Positions 1-6,321 of a stretch of DNA of 38,341 bases are shown here, piece after piece (positions within the stretch are counted from its first letter, which is position 1; each line of letters begins with the position of its first letter). This DNA is from a virus, in the IMG/VR virus record IMGVR_UViG_3300043431_000133, positions 1 through 38,341 of that record. One strand, written 5' to 3'. The notes under the pieces are model-generated. The model did no database searches. It saw only the letters and a list, made by a program, of their open reading frames with translations, and had not been told where the DNA came from. A program made the position numbers and the translations under genes.

Positions 1-126
1 CGGTTTGCAGATGGCGAGGCGACGCACGAGGAGCTGGCTGCTGCCTGGGATGCTGCCTGTGCTGCCAGGGATGCTGCCAGGGCTGCTGCCAGGGCTGCTG
101 CCAGGGCTGCTGCCTGGGATGCTGCC
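1..126. repeat. Terminal direct repeat (matches 38108..38233)
   Basis: The first 126 bases are identical to 38108..38233, and divergence begins at base 127 (a here, t at 38234). The repeat begins in unique coding sequence before the repeats, so it shows that the contig closes on itself rather than being chance repeat similarity. It may equally reflect an assembler overlap on a circularly permuted or concatemeric phage genome. Confidence 0.92.
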
Positions 127-234
127 AGGGCTGCTGCCTGGGATGCTGCCGGGGATGCTGCCGGGGATGCTGCCGGGGATGCTCAAAAAACAAAATTTCT
201 CGAAATCGTAGACCGGCTGAAGCAACAACTCTAA
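1..234 (+). CDS. Alanine-rich repeat phage protein, C-terminal part (continues from 37832)
   Basis: Read in frame 1 this is the end of the gene that begins at 37832 on the other side of the circular junction. It has no start here. About 60 codons of Ala-rich tetrapeptides (AAAR, WDAA, GDAA) are followed by a short unique tail, QKTKFLEIVDRLKQQL, ending in TAA at 232-234. Phage proteins with an N-terminal globular part, Ala-rich WDAA/YAADAA-type repeats and a charged C-terminal helix are common in tailed phages; their function is unknown. The ATG-led reading frame in another phase (from base 5, LPGM repeats) is a shadow of these repeats. Confidence 0.8.
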   Translation, partial: RFADGEATHEELAAAWDAACAARDAARAAARAAARAAAWDAARAAAWDAAGDAAGDAAGDAQKTKFLEIVDRLKQQL

Positions 235-250
235 CAAAGGCAGATCAGTC

Positions 251-373
251 ATGACCATCAGCGACCTCTACGACCGCAAACACTACGGCATCGCATGGCG
301 AGTTACGCCTTGGCTGCCTGTGATTGTTGCAATGCGGCAGAAATACCTTTGCTTACTGAGGGCTCGAAAATGA
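251..373 (+). CDS. Small hypothetical protein (40 aa)
   Basis: ATG at 251, 16 bases after the stop of the Ala-rich repeat gene, with a weak AGG-containing ribosome site. The product begins MTISDLYDRKHYGIAWRVTP and ends in a basic stretch. Its TGA (371-373) overlaps the ATG of the next gene (370) in the ATGA arrangement typical of translational coupling. I do not recognise a family. Support comes from coupling and position only. Confidence 0.5.
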   Translation: MTISDLYDRKHYGIAWRVTPWLPVIVAMRQKYLCLLRARK

Positions 374-579
374 CACCGCAAGACGTTGCCGACACTTGCT
401 ACGGCCTGGCCTGGCTCGCTGAGAGCGACGGGCATCCAGATAGAGCCGCATCACTGCGCGTGGTAGCAGCGACGCACCTTGAGCTTTACAGGCTTACGTG
501 CGAGTACATGACTGCGCTAGATGCATCGATTGCAAATACAGAAACCCTGCTAAACGAGGGGGAGCGGCCATGCCACTAA
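370..579 (+). CDS. Hypothetical early protein (69 aa)
   Basis: Starts at ATG 370 (MTPQDVADTCYGLAWLAES), overlapping the previous stop by four bases. It is a predicted all-helical soluble protein with no membrane segment or recognisable motif. An upstream in-frame start at 295 exists, but the ATGA coupling at 370 favours the shorter form. Its end overlaps the next gene by 10 bases. Function unknown. Confidence 0.6.
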   Translation: MTPQDVADTCYGLAWLAESDGHPDRAASLRVVAATHLELYRLTCEYMTALDASIANTETLLNEGERPCH

Positions 580-710
580 TCCGCCCCATATACCGCGCTG
601 GCGACTTCCAGGGCTTCAGCCTGCTTCTTGGTGGCGAGTGGAGCCCGGCGCAGCCCTATCAAGTCCTTATGCTAGCGTGGATTGAAACGAGAGGAGAGCG
701 AAATGGTTAA
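570..710 (+). CDS. Small hypothetical protein (46 aa)
   Basis: ATG at 570 follows a GAGGGGGAGCGG ribosome site and overlaps the end of the upstream gene. The product starts MPLIRPIYRAGDFQGF and has no recognised domain. The TAA at 708-710 overlaps the start of the next gene at 703, so it belongs to the same coupled chain. Function unknown. Confidence 0.5.
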   Translation: MPLIRPIYRAGDFQGFSLLLGGEWSPAQPYQVLMLAWIETRGERNG

Positions 711-978
711 GCGATACGACTTACAGCCGATCTACTCAGGACTAGGAATCATTATTAACAACGAAGGGAATGGAGTGCTGTACACAGATTACGTATTGCT
801 AGAGCAAGAGAACGCCCGCTTACGTGAGGCGCTTACTGAGCTACGAAATGTGCTCACAGATCACCCGGCCTACGCCTCATTAAGTGAGGAGGAGGAACTC
901 CGCATAGGAGGCGATACTGCAACATTTTCCTATTGCGCCAGAATTGCCTTACAAGCCCTGCAAGTGAAGCCACGATGA
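703..978 (+). CDS. Hypothetical early protein (91 aa)
   Basis: ATG at 703 with a strong GAGGAGAG site seven bases upstream. The N-terminal part (MVKRYDLQPIYSG) resembles a short beta region. Residues about 34-60 form a heptad-like helix (LLEQENARLREALTELRN), as in many small phage proteins with a C-terminal coiled coil. Its TGA (976-978) overlaps the next ATG (975). No function can be assigned. Confidence 0.65.
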   Translation: MVKRYDLQPIYSGLGIIINNEGNGVLYTDYVLLEQENARLREALTELRNVLTDHPAYASLSEEEELRIGGDTATFSYCARIALQALQVKPR

Positions 979-1121
979 AAAAACCACGACCAGAAAATTA
1001 CGGTGGAACCATTCTCCTAGCGGTTTTGAAGAGCGTCCGAAATTGGACAGCGCAGTCTACCGCCATTCTTGCCTATACGCCAAGTACGCGCTATGTGGGG
1101 TTGCAGACCGACAAACGATAA
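975..1121 (+). CDS. Small hypothetical protein (48 aa)
   Basis: ATG at 975 in an ATGA overlap with the preceding stop; the product starts MKKPRPENYGGTILLAVLK. It is basic, with one weakly hydrophobic stretch. It is the last gene of the first coupled cluster; the non-coding stretch to 1493 follows. The family is unknown, and the start rests on coupling. Confidence 0.45.
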   Translation: MKKPRPENYGGTILLAVLKSVRNWTAQSTAILAYTPSTRYVGLQTDKR

Positions 1122-1493
1122 TGCTATAAAACAAACGCCCCAATTAAGGGGCGCTGGTCCAGCTCGTCAAAGCTGTGTACCGGAGTTGATGGAGAAGCGG
1201 ATCATCCGGCGTTGCGCGCATTCTGCCCACGCCCACCTTCCCCGTCAATATCCGTACCTACTTCATCGAGTCAGGCCCGTCTGACGCACGATAGCTAGGG
1301 GGTCGAAACATGCCCGCCCGTCACCAAAGTGTTATTCCGGGTAAAGCTGTCCCAATTGTTCCCCGGTCGTGTATGGAACCCACCTAAGACGTGGGCTGGA
1401 AAGACCTCCAGAGGGGACCCTAGTACCATTGCCGTGTATGTACCGGATGGGAAAGGGGTCTAGTAATGCCGGAAGACTTAGGATTGCAATAAA
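1122..1493. other. Gene-poor stretch with hairpin and remnant-like frames
   Basis: No convincing gene in 372 bases. A perfect 6-bp hairpin, CGCCCC-aattaa-GGGGCG (1136-1153), lies just after the upstream operon segment but lacks a T tract, so it is at best a weak terminator or RNA-processing site. A GTG-led frame at 1329-1463 (44 codons, beginning MLFRVKLSQLFPG) and a protein-like frame without a start, ending at the TAG in 1285-1300 (…IRTYFIESGPSDAR), look like possible small or decayed genes. Neither has a ribosome site. Confidence 0.35.
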
Positions 1494-2201
1494 ATGACCG
1501 AAAAAGTAACGATTGGTAACGCCGAGCTTTACCACGGCGACTGCATGGAGATATTGCCAACACTGCCAAAGGTGGACGCGGTTGTTACCGATCCGCCGTA
1601 TGGGATTGGCGAGGCTGCAGGAAAGAATAAAAGCCGAGGCAAGCTGGCAATCGCTAAAGACTTTGGCAATGATTCTTGGGACGATAAGCCAATATCTGAC
1701 GATCTTATTTTCACGGTTAGAGCTGCAGCGACATGGTGTGCGCTATTTGGTGGAAACTATTATTCACTTCCCCCGACTAGCTGCTGGTTGGTTTGGGATA
1801 AATTGAACGGCGACTCGGATTTTGCAGATTGTGAATTGGCGTGGACTAATTTCCCGAAGGCGGTTCGTAGAATCCGATTCATGTGGAATGGGATGCTTAG
1901 GGACAACGGAGAGACCCGTGGCGACCATCCGACGCAAAAGCCTATAGGTGTTATGGAGTGGGTAATCAACCACGTTCCTAAGCCATGCGGAACGGTATTA
2001 GACCCATTTATGGGTTCCGGCACTACCGGCGTTGCCTGCATGAACCTAGGCCGCAAGTTCATCGGCATTGAGATAGAGGAGCGTTATTTCCAAATTGCGT
2101 GCGAAAGAATCGAGATGGCACAGCGGCAACAGCGTCTATTCGCAGACCCGCCGCAGTTAGCCAATCCCAGCACCAAAACCGCGCTGTTGCCAGGTATGTA
2201 G
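1494..2201 (+). CDS. DNA (N4/N6) methyltransferase, DPPY type
   Basis: A 235-aa SAM-dependent DNA methyltransferase of the N6-adenine/N4-cytosine class. The catalytic DPPY motif is at residues 33-36, after AVVT. HPTQKP is at 145-150, and the SAM-binding DPFMGSGTTG motif is at 170-179. The order, catalytic motif before SAM motif, is that of the beta class. It probably methylates phage DNA to evade host restriction; no partner restriction enzyme is present. A weak AGGA site precedes ATG 1494. Its last 45 bases overlap the 3' end of the convergent HNH gene. Two remnants of similar genes lie just downstream (2676-2750 and 3325-3374). Confidence 0.93.
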   Translation: MTEKVTIGNAELYHGDCMEILPTLPKVDAVVTDPPYGIGEAAGKNKSRGKLAIAKDFGNDSWDDKPISDDLIFTVRAAATWCALFGGNYYSLPPTSCWLVWDKLNGDSDFADCELAWTNFPKAVRRIRFMWNGMLRDNGETRGDHPTQKPIGVMEWVINHVPKPCGTVLDPFMGSGTTGVACMNLGRKFIGIEIEERYFQIACERIEMAQRQQRLFADPPQLANPSTKTALLPGM

Positions 2202-2654
2202 GCGATGACAATTAGCGCAAAGCAAGCGGAGGTTTTCAGCGTTGGCGGCCCAGTCCTTGAATCGCCGCGTCCAAGTGTAGTGCCCATCCTTGGGGCGAAT
2301 CTTTTTCGCGGGGTCTATGTGATCTATATCAATGGCGCGGTGATCTGCAAATCCACACTTAGAGCACTTGCCCCCGAGCGCGGCTATCAATTCAAGTTTG
2401 CGTTTCCAGTGGCTCGCTTTCTTATGGACCGAATAGCCGTTGTTGTTCCAGTAGGTTTTCTGACAATGCGGAGTACAAAAACGCGTTTTTGCTTTCTTTC
2501 CGCACCCTTTGCACTTCCCTGTGTTCGGCCATCGATGGGCCAAGTAGCAGGACTGGCTGCAAAACTTTCCGGTTCCATTTTTGAGTCTGTAAGCGTGCAT
2601 CTTCGACGGCTTCTTACAGTGCTCGCATGTGATCTCAACGCGCTCGGTTCTCAT
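2157..2654 (-). CDS. HNH homing-type endonuclease with zinc ribbons
   Basis: A 165-aa minus-strand gene inside an otherwise rightward operon. Paired cysteines occur in sequence: CEHC, CSQSC, CKGCG, CTPHC, then CSKC and CANC. The last two flank an HNH core with IDIDHIDP and ENLRLLCANCHRLH, supplying the H, N and H positions. Free-standing HNH genes are mobile and often inserted next to or inside phage genes. Here the 3' end overlaps the methyltransferase end, and the sequence just upstream of its start (2676-2750) encodes a second methyltransferase C-terminus. That suggests insertion near a duplicated methyltransferase end. Confidence 0.9.
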   Translation of the reverse strand: MRTERVEITCEHCKKPSKMHAYRLKNGTGKFCSQSCYLAHRWPNTGKCKGCGKKAKTRFCTPHCQKTYWNNNGYSVHKKASHWKRKLELIAALGGKCSKCGFADHRAIDIDHIDPAKKIRPKDGHYTWTRRFKDWAANAENLRLLCANCHRLHTWQQRGFGAGIG

Positions 2655-2675
2655 TGCCTAAGTTTATCAGAACTA

Positions 2676-2750
2676 GCAAGCCGCAAGTACTTCGACATCG
2701 CCTGTCAAAGAATAGAGCAAGCACAAAAGCAAGTTAGGATGTTTGAATGA
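2676..2750 (+). pseudogene. Methyltransferase C-terminal fragment
   Basis: Read to the TGA at 2748-2750, this frame encodes SRKYFDIACQRIEQAQ then KQVRMFE. It aligns with the end of the intact methyltransferase (ERYFQIACERIEMAQRQQRLF). No catalytic or SAM motif precedes it; the upstream sequence is the start of the reversed HNH gene. I read it as the orphan 3' end of a second methyltransferase copy whose body was lost or replaced when the HNH segment arrived. Confidence 0.75.
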
Positions 2751-2805
2751 CTGCGGTAAGTACTGATTCCCAACTCTCGATCTTTGTTTAATCTAGGGCA
2801 AATTG
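2728..2805. repeat. 78-bp direct repeat, copy 1 (copy 2 at 3352..3429)
   Basis: Aligns without gaps to 3352..3429 with 70 of 78 bases identical by my count. It covers the last codons of the methyltransferase fragment and the following spacer, including the run tctttgtttaatctag, which is the same in both copies. Each copy ends shortly before the ribosome site of the next gene (2823 and 3448), so the repeat may carry a promoter or simply mark an ancestral tandem duplication. Confidence 0.9.
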
Positions 2806-2822
2806 CGCCCGGAGGGGGGAAT

Positions 2823-3269
2823 ATGCCGTTACTACATAAAGTGGATTGCGAGTGCAACGACTGCAACTGGAAAAGAAATGCTGAGCAAGAAGAATCAGAA
2901 CTGGAGCGCAGCCTTGATGAGAGGCTGGCGAGAATTAACGAGCTAGATAGTGAACTTAGGTCACTGAAATATGACGTGTCGTATATTCGACGATCTCTTG
3001 CTAGTTATCGAAACAAGCGAAAGGCGGAAGCAAAAAAAGCCGCAGACCCATTGCGAGGTGAAAAGGAAGCAGCTAAAGAGCAGTTGCTAGTAGCTCGTCG
3101 AGAAAGGTGGGAGAGGGTTCTTGCCATGCGAGAATCCGGGATGTCATTCCCGCTAATTGGTGAGGCGCTAGGCGTTAGTTCAACAATGGCGAAGTCGATT
3201 CATTCCAGGGCTGAGATGATCAAAGCATTTGAGGCTAGGTTCGGAGTTGCTTTTGTAAAGCAGCCATAG
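2823..3269 (+). CDS. Coiled-coil protein with C-terminal helix-turn-helix
   Basis: 148 aa from ATG 2823, chosen because of the strong GGAGGGGGGAA site; an upstream in-frame start (2784) adds 13 unlikely residues. The N-terminus has clustered Cys/His (HKVDCECNDCNW). Residues about 20-95 form a long charged coiled coil. The C-terminus (ERVLAMRESGMSFPLIGEALGVSST…) reads as a DNA-binding helix-turn-helix of the sigma-region-4/resolvase type. It is probably a small DNA-binding regulator; the exact family is not recognised. It lies between the two copies of the 78-bp repeat. Confidence 0.75.
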   Translation: MPLLHKVDCECNDCNWKRNAEQEESELERSLDERLARINELDSELRSLKYDVSYIRRSLASYRNKRKAEAKKAADPLRGEKEAAKEQLLVARRERWERVLAMRESGMSFPLIGEALGVSSTMAKSIHSRAEMIKAFEARFGVAFVKQP

Positions 3270-3324
3270 CGCACGTGTGGTTTATGCGTATTGAGAACCA
3301 GCGGGGAGAGGGGAGAATTGAAGA

Positions 3325-3374
3325 ATGGAAAAAGTAACGATAGGTAACGCGAGCAAGTTAGGATGTTTGACTAA
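3325..3374 (+). pseudogene. Collapsed methyltransferase gene scar
   Basis: This 50-bp sequence begins ATGGAAAAAGTAACGATAGG, encoding MEKVTIGNA. That matches the start of the intact methyltransferase (MTEKVTIGNA). Directly afterwards, in another frame, it encodes EQVRMFD and TAA, matching the KQVRMFE end of the fragment at 2676-2750. A whole methyltransferase gene thus appears reduced to its first nine and last seven codons by an internal deletion that broke the frame. The remaining ribosome site (GGGGAGAATTGAAG) could still start a 21-codon peptide ending at 3390. Confidence 0.75.
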
Positions 3375-3429
3375 CTGCGGAAAGTACTGACTCCAAACTC
3401 TCTATCTTTGTTTAATCTAGTGCGAATTG
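3352..3429. repeat. 78-bp direct repeat, copy 2
   Basis: The partner of 2728..2805 (70 of 78 identical, no gaps). It begins at the deletion joint of the methyltransferase scar and ends just before the ribosome site of the RNA ligase gene. The pair brackets the gene at 2823-3269 and could recombine to delete it. Confidence 0.9.
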
Positions 3430-3447
3430 TGGACGGAGGAAAATTGT

Positions 3448-3999
3448 ATGTTTGAGTTTAAAGAATTCCCAAAGATCGCACGACTTAATCGCGAAGTTAT
3501 TGTGACCGAGAAACTAGACGGCACTAATGCGTGCGTGATCGTTAGCGATGACGGCGCGCAGGTCGCAGCGCAATCTCGCTCAAGGTTAATCACGCCAAGC
3601 GATGACAATTACGGTTTTGCAAAATGGGTGCAGGCGAATGCGCAGGAATTGCTGCGGCTTGGTCCTGGCCATCACTTTGGCGAATGGTGGGGGCAAGCGA
3701 TCCAACGCAATTATGGGCTAACTGAAAAGCGCTTCTCGCTGTTCAATACAAGCCGATGGGGGAACGATGAAACGCGCCCGACGTGCTGCCATGTGGTGCC
3801 GGTTATTGTTCGCGGAGCGCCTATAGATTCGTTTGCTGTGGTGGGGAAGGCCATTGAGGAACTAAAGACCATCGGAAGCTTTGCGGCTCCTGGTTTTATG
3901 AAGCCTGAGGGCGTCGTCGCATTCCATGTGCAAGGCAATCTCATGTTCAAAGCGACGCTTGAGAAGGACGAGGAATGGAAAGGGAAAAGCAAAGCCTAG
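3448..3999 (+). CDS. RNA ligase (Rnl2-like nucleotidyltransferase)
   Basis: 183 aa from ATG 3448, preceded by GGAGGA at 3435-3440. All core motifs of the ATP-dependent RNA ligase fold are visible. Motif I is EKLDGTNA, with the adenylated lysine at residue 22. Then come FGEWWG, RFSLFNT, motif IV PEGVVAFH, and motif V FKATLEKDEEW. Such enzymes seal 3'-OH/5'-phosphate RNA nicks, in T4 as part of tRNA repair after host anticodon nuclease attack. The protein is much shorter than T4 Rnl2 (334 aa) and lacks its C-terminal domain. No polynucleotide kinase is found in the window. Confidence 0.88.
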   Translation: MFEFKEFPKIARLNREVIVTEKLDGTNACVIVSDDGAQVAAQSRSRLITPSDDNYGFAKWVQANAQELLRLGPGHHFGEWWGQAIQRNYGLTEKRFSLFNTSRWGNDETRPTCCHVVPVIVRGAPIDSFAVVGKAIEELKTIGSFAAPGFMKPEGVVAFHVQGNLMFKATLEKDEEWKGKSKA

Positions 4000-4046
4000 G
4001 TATTGTCCCCAATAGCGCCTAACGTGAGAGCGTGGAGAATTGAAGT

Positions 4047-4340
4047 ATGAGCAGACAAGAACTTGAGAAAAAGCGCGACGAACTTAACCTGCGGATCGCT
4101 GACCTTGATGACCAATTGCAAGCGGTCCTGGTCTCGCTTTTATCGCTAGATGCAATTGTGCCGATTGGCGGAATTATTGAATGGAAGAAAGGCAAAACAT
4201 ATTTGCGCGGTCGGGTTGCCGCTTATGAGGATTGGGTTGGGCATGTTGCTTACAATGTTATTTCAATCCGTAAGGACGGAAGCCCCGGCAGTTCAACGAG
4301 GGTGTATCCGTATCACAAGCCTGTAGCGATTACAGAGTAA
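4047..4340 (+). CDS. Hypothetical coiled-coil/SH3-like small protein
   Basis: 97 aa from ATG 4047 behind GGAGAATTGAAG, the same ribosome-site sequence as in front of the methyltransferase scar. Residues 1-30 form a coiled coil (ELEKKRDELNLRIADLDDQL). The rest is beta-rich (GGIIEWKKGKTYLRGRVAAY…). Small phage proteins with this arrangement are usual in early operons; the function is unknown. Confidence 0.7.
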   Translation: MSRQELEKKRDELNLRIADLDDQLQAVLVSLLSLDAIVPIGGIIEWKKGKTYLRGRVAAYEDWVGHVAYNVISIRKDGSPGSSTRVYPYHKPVAITE

Positions 4341-4375
4341 CCATGAGCAACACAACAGCATAGGAGGGTTTAGAT

Positions 4376-4537
4376 ATGCGTACCGGGGCATGCTATTGGA
4401 GATTTAAAGGCGAAATGCCTTGGCGATACGGGTATTGCACAGAGGCCGGGGCCGGGCTTTATCGAATGGGCGCGTACAACGGCGACACATGCGGCGGGGT
4501 TTTAGTTGATCGAATTGACGTAGAGGTTAAGTACTAG
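4376..4537 (+). CDS. Small hypothetical protein (53 aa)
   Basis: ATG 4376 preceded by a clear TAGGAGGG site. The product MRTGACYWRFKGEMPWRYGY… is rich in Gly, Tyr and Cys and ends VDRIDVEVKY. There is no membrane segment and no recognised family. Its stop (4535-4537) abuts the next ATG at 4538. A six-codon ATG frame at 4343-4363 precedes it and may act as a leader. Confidence 0.6.
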   Translation: MRTGACYWRFKGEMPWRYGYCTEAGAGLYRMGAYNGDTCGGVLVDRIDVEVKY

Positions 4538-4645
4538 ATGCGTCGGCTGGCTATGTGGTTAGTGTGGAATGTGCCTTGCGGGCGGTTAGCTCCAAAATTA
4601 TTAGCGTATGCGCTGAGAACAAAGGCCAAGAGGATTGAGCCATGA
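4538..4645 (+). CDS. Very small basic protein (35 aa)
   Basis: ATG 4538 starts directly after the previous stop. Its TGA (4643-4645) overlaps the ATG of the helicase-loader-like gene at 4642. The product is hydrophobic then basic (MRRLAMWLVWNVPCGRLAPK…) and could be membrane-associated. It may serve mainly to couple translation. Function unknown. Confidence 0.4.
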   Translation: MRRLAMWLVWNVPCGRLAPKLLAYALRTKAKRIEP

Positions 4646-5067
4646 GCAAACTAAAAGGCACTCCCAAATCCAAAACCTGCCCGCCTGACTTTAAGGTCGA
4701 AGTCTCCATGCGTGTCTGGGCTGCGCAGAACGTCCCAGGCGTGGACATCGACTTTGAGACGGACGCTTTCAAGGACTATGAATTCCCTCGCTCCCATAGC
4801 TCTTGGGTTGCCACCTGGCGCAATTGGATGCGTGAGGCATACCGCAGGCAGTCTCGATACATGCCACCAAAGCACACGCCTAGCGTAATCGTGGCCGACG
4901 CCGAAATGGAAAAGCTCAAGAGCCTTCGTAGCGCGTGGAGCGTTCCATCTTTCCGCGATCCGATGCAAGGCGAAACAGTGAGCGAGTATCGTCGTGCGAT
5001 GAGTTCGGCGAGTGATGAGGCGAAGGCATCGAGAGCACAGCCTAGGCTGTTTGTAGTAGGTAAATGA
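4642..5067 (+). CDS. DnaT/phage primosome-like helicase-loader domain protein
   Basis: 141 aa. Residues about 15-70 (FKVEVSMRVWAAQNVPGVDI … SWVATWRNWMREAYRR) match the pattern of the C-terminal domain of phage replication proteins and DnaT: F..s..vr.WA……F.dy…..W.atwrnWmr.A. That domain recruits or contacts the replicative helicase. In those proteins it usually follows a winged-helix domain; here it stands alone. No helicase or polymerase gene is present, so this phage probably captures the host replisome. Assignment is by remembered pattern. Confidence 0.6.
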   Translation: MSKLKGTPKSKTCPPDFKVEVSMRVWAAQNVPGVDIDFETDAFKDYEFPRSHSSWVATWRNWMREAYRRQSRYMPPKHTPSVIVADAEMEKLKSLRSAWSVPSFRDPMQGETVSEYRRAMSSASDEAKASRAQPRLFVVGK

Positions 5068-5076
5068 GGTTTTAGC

Positions 5077-5844
5077 ATGAGCGATTACGATAAAGGCTGC
5101 AATGGCGAATTGCCGGTTGAGTCGCTGACTCCCGAGAAGATCGCGGTAATTCAGCGAGAGCGTGACGGCGCGGTAGATGATTTAATAAAAGCAGAACGCC
5201 GCGTCGCGGAGCTTGGGCGAGAAGCAACAGAAGCGCACAAATACTTAGATGCAGAGAAAGTGCCGAGGGTGGTCACTCAATATGATGGAAGTCTACTTAC
5301 GCTGTCGCTTCTGGGTCGATTGGAGTGGGCGTCGAGTAATCACGCTGATCAATTGAAATCTCCACCGACTGACAAAGTTTATTCGGTGCCCGCACTACCG
5401 ATCAATGCGGACGATGAGGCGATTGTCGATGCTGCCGTCGATGCCGCAATGGCTAAACAATCTCTACCGACTAAAGGGCGTATGAGTGAGCTAACTCCCG
5501 CCGCGATGCTAGCCGGTCTTGTGGATAGCGCCTACCGTGACGGGTATGGCGACGGTCCCGGCGACGGCGACATTACGGTCAACACTGAGTCGCACATCGC
5601 GGTGCTGCGTGACTACATCGAATCCCAAGCCGCCAAGATCGCGGAGCTTGAGCAGAAATTAGCAGATGCAGAAAACGTGCGCGCTGTTGACGCGCAAACG
5701 ATCGAAGATTTAATGCGGTCACCTCCACCGACTGACGACGCGCAAGTCGCTGAGTGCGGTTGCCCGTATGTCACACGGAATGGCGTGCGTGTTGTGCATC
5801 ACTGCTACTGCAAGTCGATAGCATTCTCCACCGCCGAACGGTGA
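5077..5844 (+). CDS. Hypothetical protein with coiled coils (255 aa)
   Basis: ATG 5077 nine bases after the previous stop. It has an N-terminal heptad-rich segment (IQRERDGAVDDLIKAERRVA), a low-complexity middle containing GYGDGPGDGD, a second coiled coil (IESQAAKIAELEQKLADAEN), and a Cys/His-rich end (ECGCPYVT … HHCYCKS) that may bind metal. The motif SPPPTDD/KSPPTDK occurs twice. The frame stays open for 41 further codons after its TGA (see 5857-5970). Function unknown. Confidence 0.75.
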   Translation: MSDYDKGCNGELPVESLTPEKIAVIQRERDGAVDDLIKAERRVAELGREATEAHKYLDAEKVPRVVTQYDGSLLTLSLLGRLEWASSNHADQLKSPPTDKVYSVPALPINADDEAIVDAAVDAAMAKQSLPTKGRMSELTPAAMLAGLVDSAYRDGYGDGPGDGDITVNTESHIAVLRDYIESQAAKIAELEQKLADAENVRAVDAQTIEDLMRSPPPTDDAQVAECGCPYVTRNGVRVVHHCYCKSIAFSTAER

Positions 5845-5856
5845 TCGAGTTTTGAT

Positions 5857-5970
5857 GTGGGCGATTCGACAATTGCTAGATGCGCTCCCGCAAAGCCGTG
5901 GCTCTGGATCGTCTACGCAGACGGTAGTGACAACAAAGCAGAAGCAAGTAAGCATTGGCCTAAAAGATGA
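5857..5970 (+). CDS. Small hypothetical protein (37 aa), GTG start
   Basis: In the same frame as the preceding gene, immediately after its TGA. The sequence from GTG 5857 reads as a sensible peptide (GDSTIARCAPAKPWLWIVYA, then DGSDNKAEASKHWPKR). Its TGA overlaps an ATG at 5967. It may be an independent small gene or an opal-readthrough extension of the 255-aa protein. No good ribosome site is seen. Confidence 0.4.
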   Translation: MGDSTIARCAPAKPWLWIVYADGSDNKAEASKHWPKR

Positions 5971-6041
5971 TAATCCGTTTGTGCTTCCGTTTAGTTTGCA
6001 AAGGTCCGCGTGTATATATCAGAGGTACTTCTGCCCGCTAG
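5967..6041 (+). CDS. Tiny basic peptide (24 aa)
   Basis: ATG 5967 overlaps the previous TGA (ATGA). The peptide is Arg-rich (MIIRLCFRLVCKGPRVYIRG…). Only the coupling supports it. A further 13-codon GTG frame (6045-6086) bridges to the next ATG at 6079, continuing the overlap pattern. Confidence 0.3.
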   Translation: MIIRLCFRLVCKGPRVYIRGTSAR

Positions 6042-6078
6042 AAGTGTCTCCGAACAAGCGCGCATCGACCAGAATCAC

Positions 6079-6321
6079 ATGGTGAATAATTACTACAACG
6101 GTCTACGCATTAAGCGTGTAGGCGTTGGACTGAACACGATATTGTTTAAGGTGATGCGCGGCAACAGATGCATCCATACAGCAATCGGTGCGAATGAGGC
6201 GAGAAGGTGGATTGATGACCAGATACAGACCGGACAACACACAAAAAAGCATCGTTGCGGAGTTGCGCAAGCGTCATTACACGGTGGAGATAATCGGCCA
6301 GCCTGTCGACCTGATCGTTAG
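6079..6321 (+). CDS. Hypothetical protein (80 aa) overlapping nuclease gene
   Basis: From ATG 6079 the first 47 residues look like a real protein (NGLRIKRVGVGLNTILFKVM … GANEARRWIDDQ). The last third overlaps the start of the nuclease gene by 107 bases and looks like its shadow. The long overlap is unusual in this otherwise tidy operon, so the true end may have been lost through a mutated stop. Function unknown. Confidence 0.5.
   Translation: MVNNYYNGLRIKRVGVGLNTILFKVMRGNRCIHTAIGANEARRWIDDQIQTGQHTKKHRCGVAQASLHGGDNRPACRPDR

Noticed and set aside
5-211. LPGM-repeat frame at the left end
   Set aside because: It is a shadow of the Ala-rich repeat gene in another phase. The frame-1 reading continues from 37832 and has a unique C-terminal tail.
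1332-1535. Minus-strand frame of 67 codons over the methyltransferase start
   Set aside because: No family resemblance and no ribosome site, and it runs antisense to the start of a clear gene.
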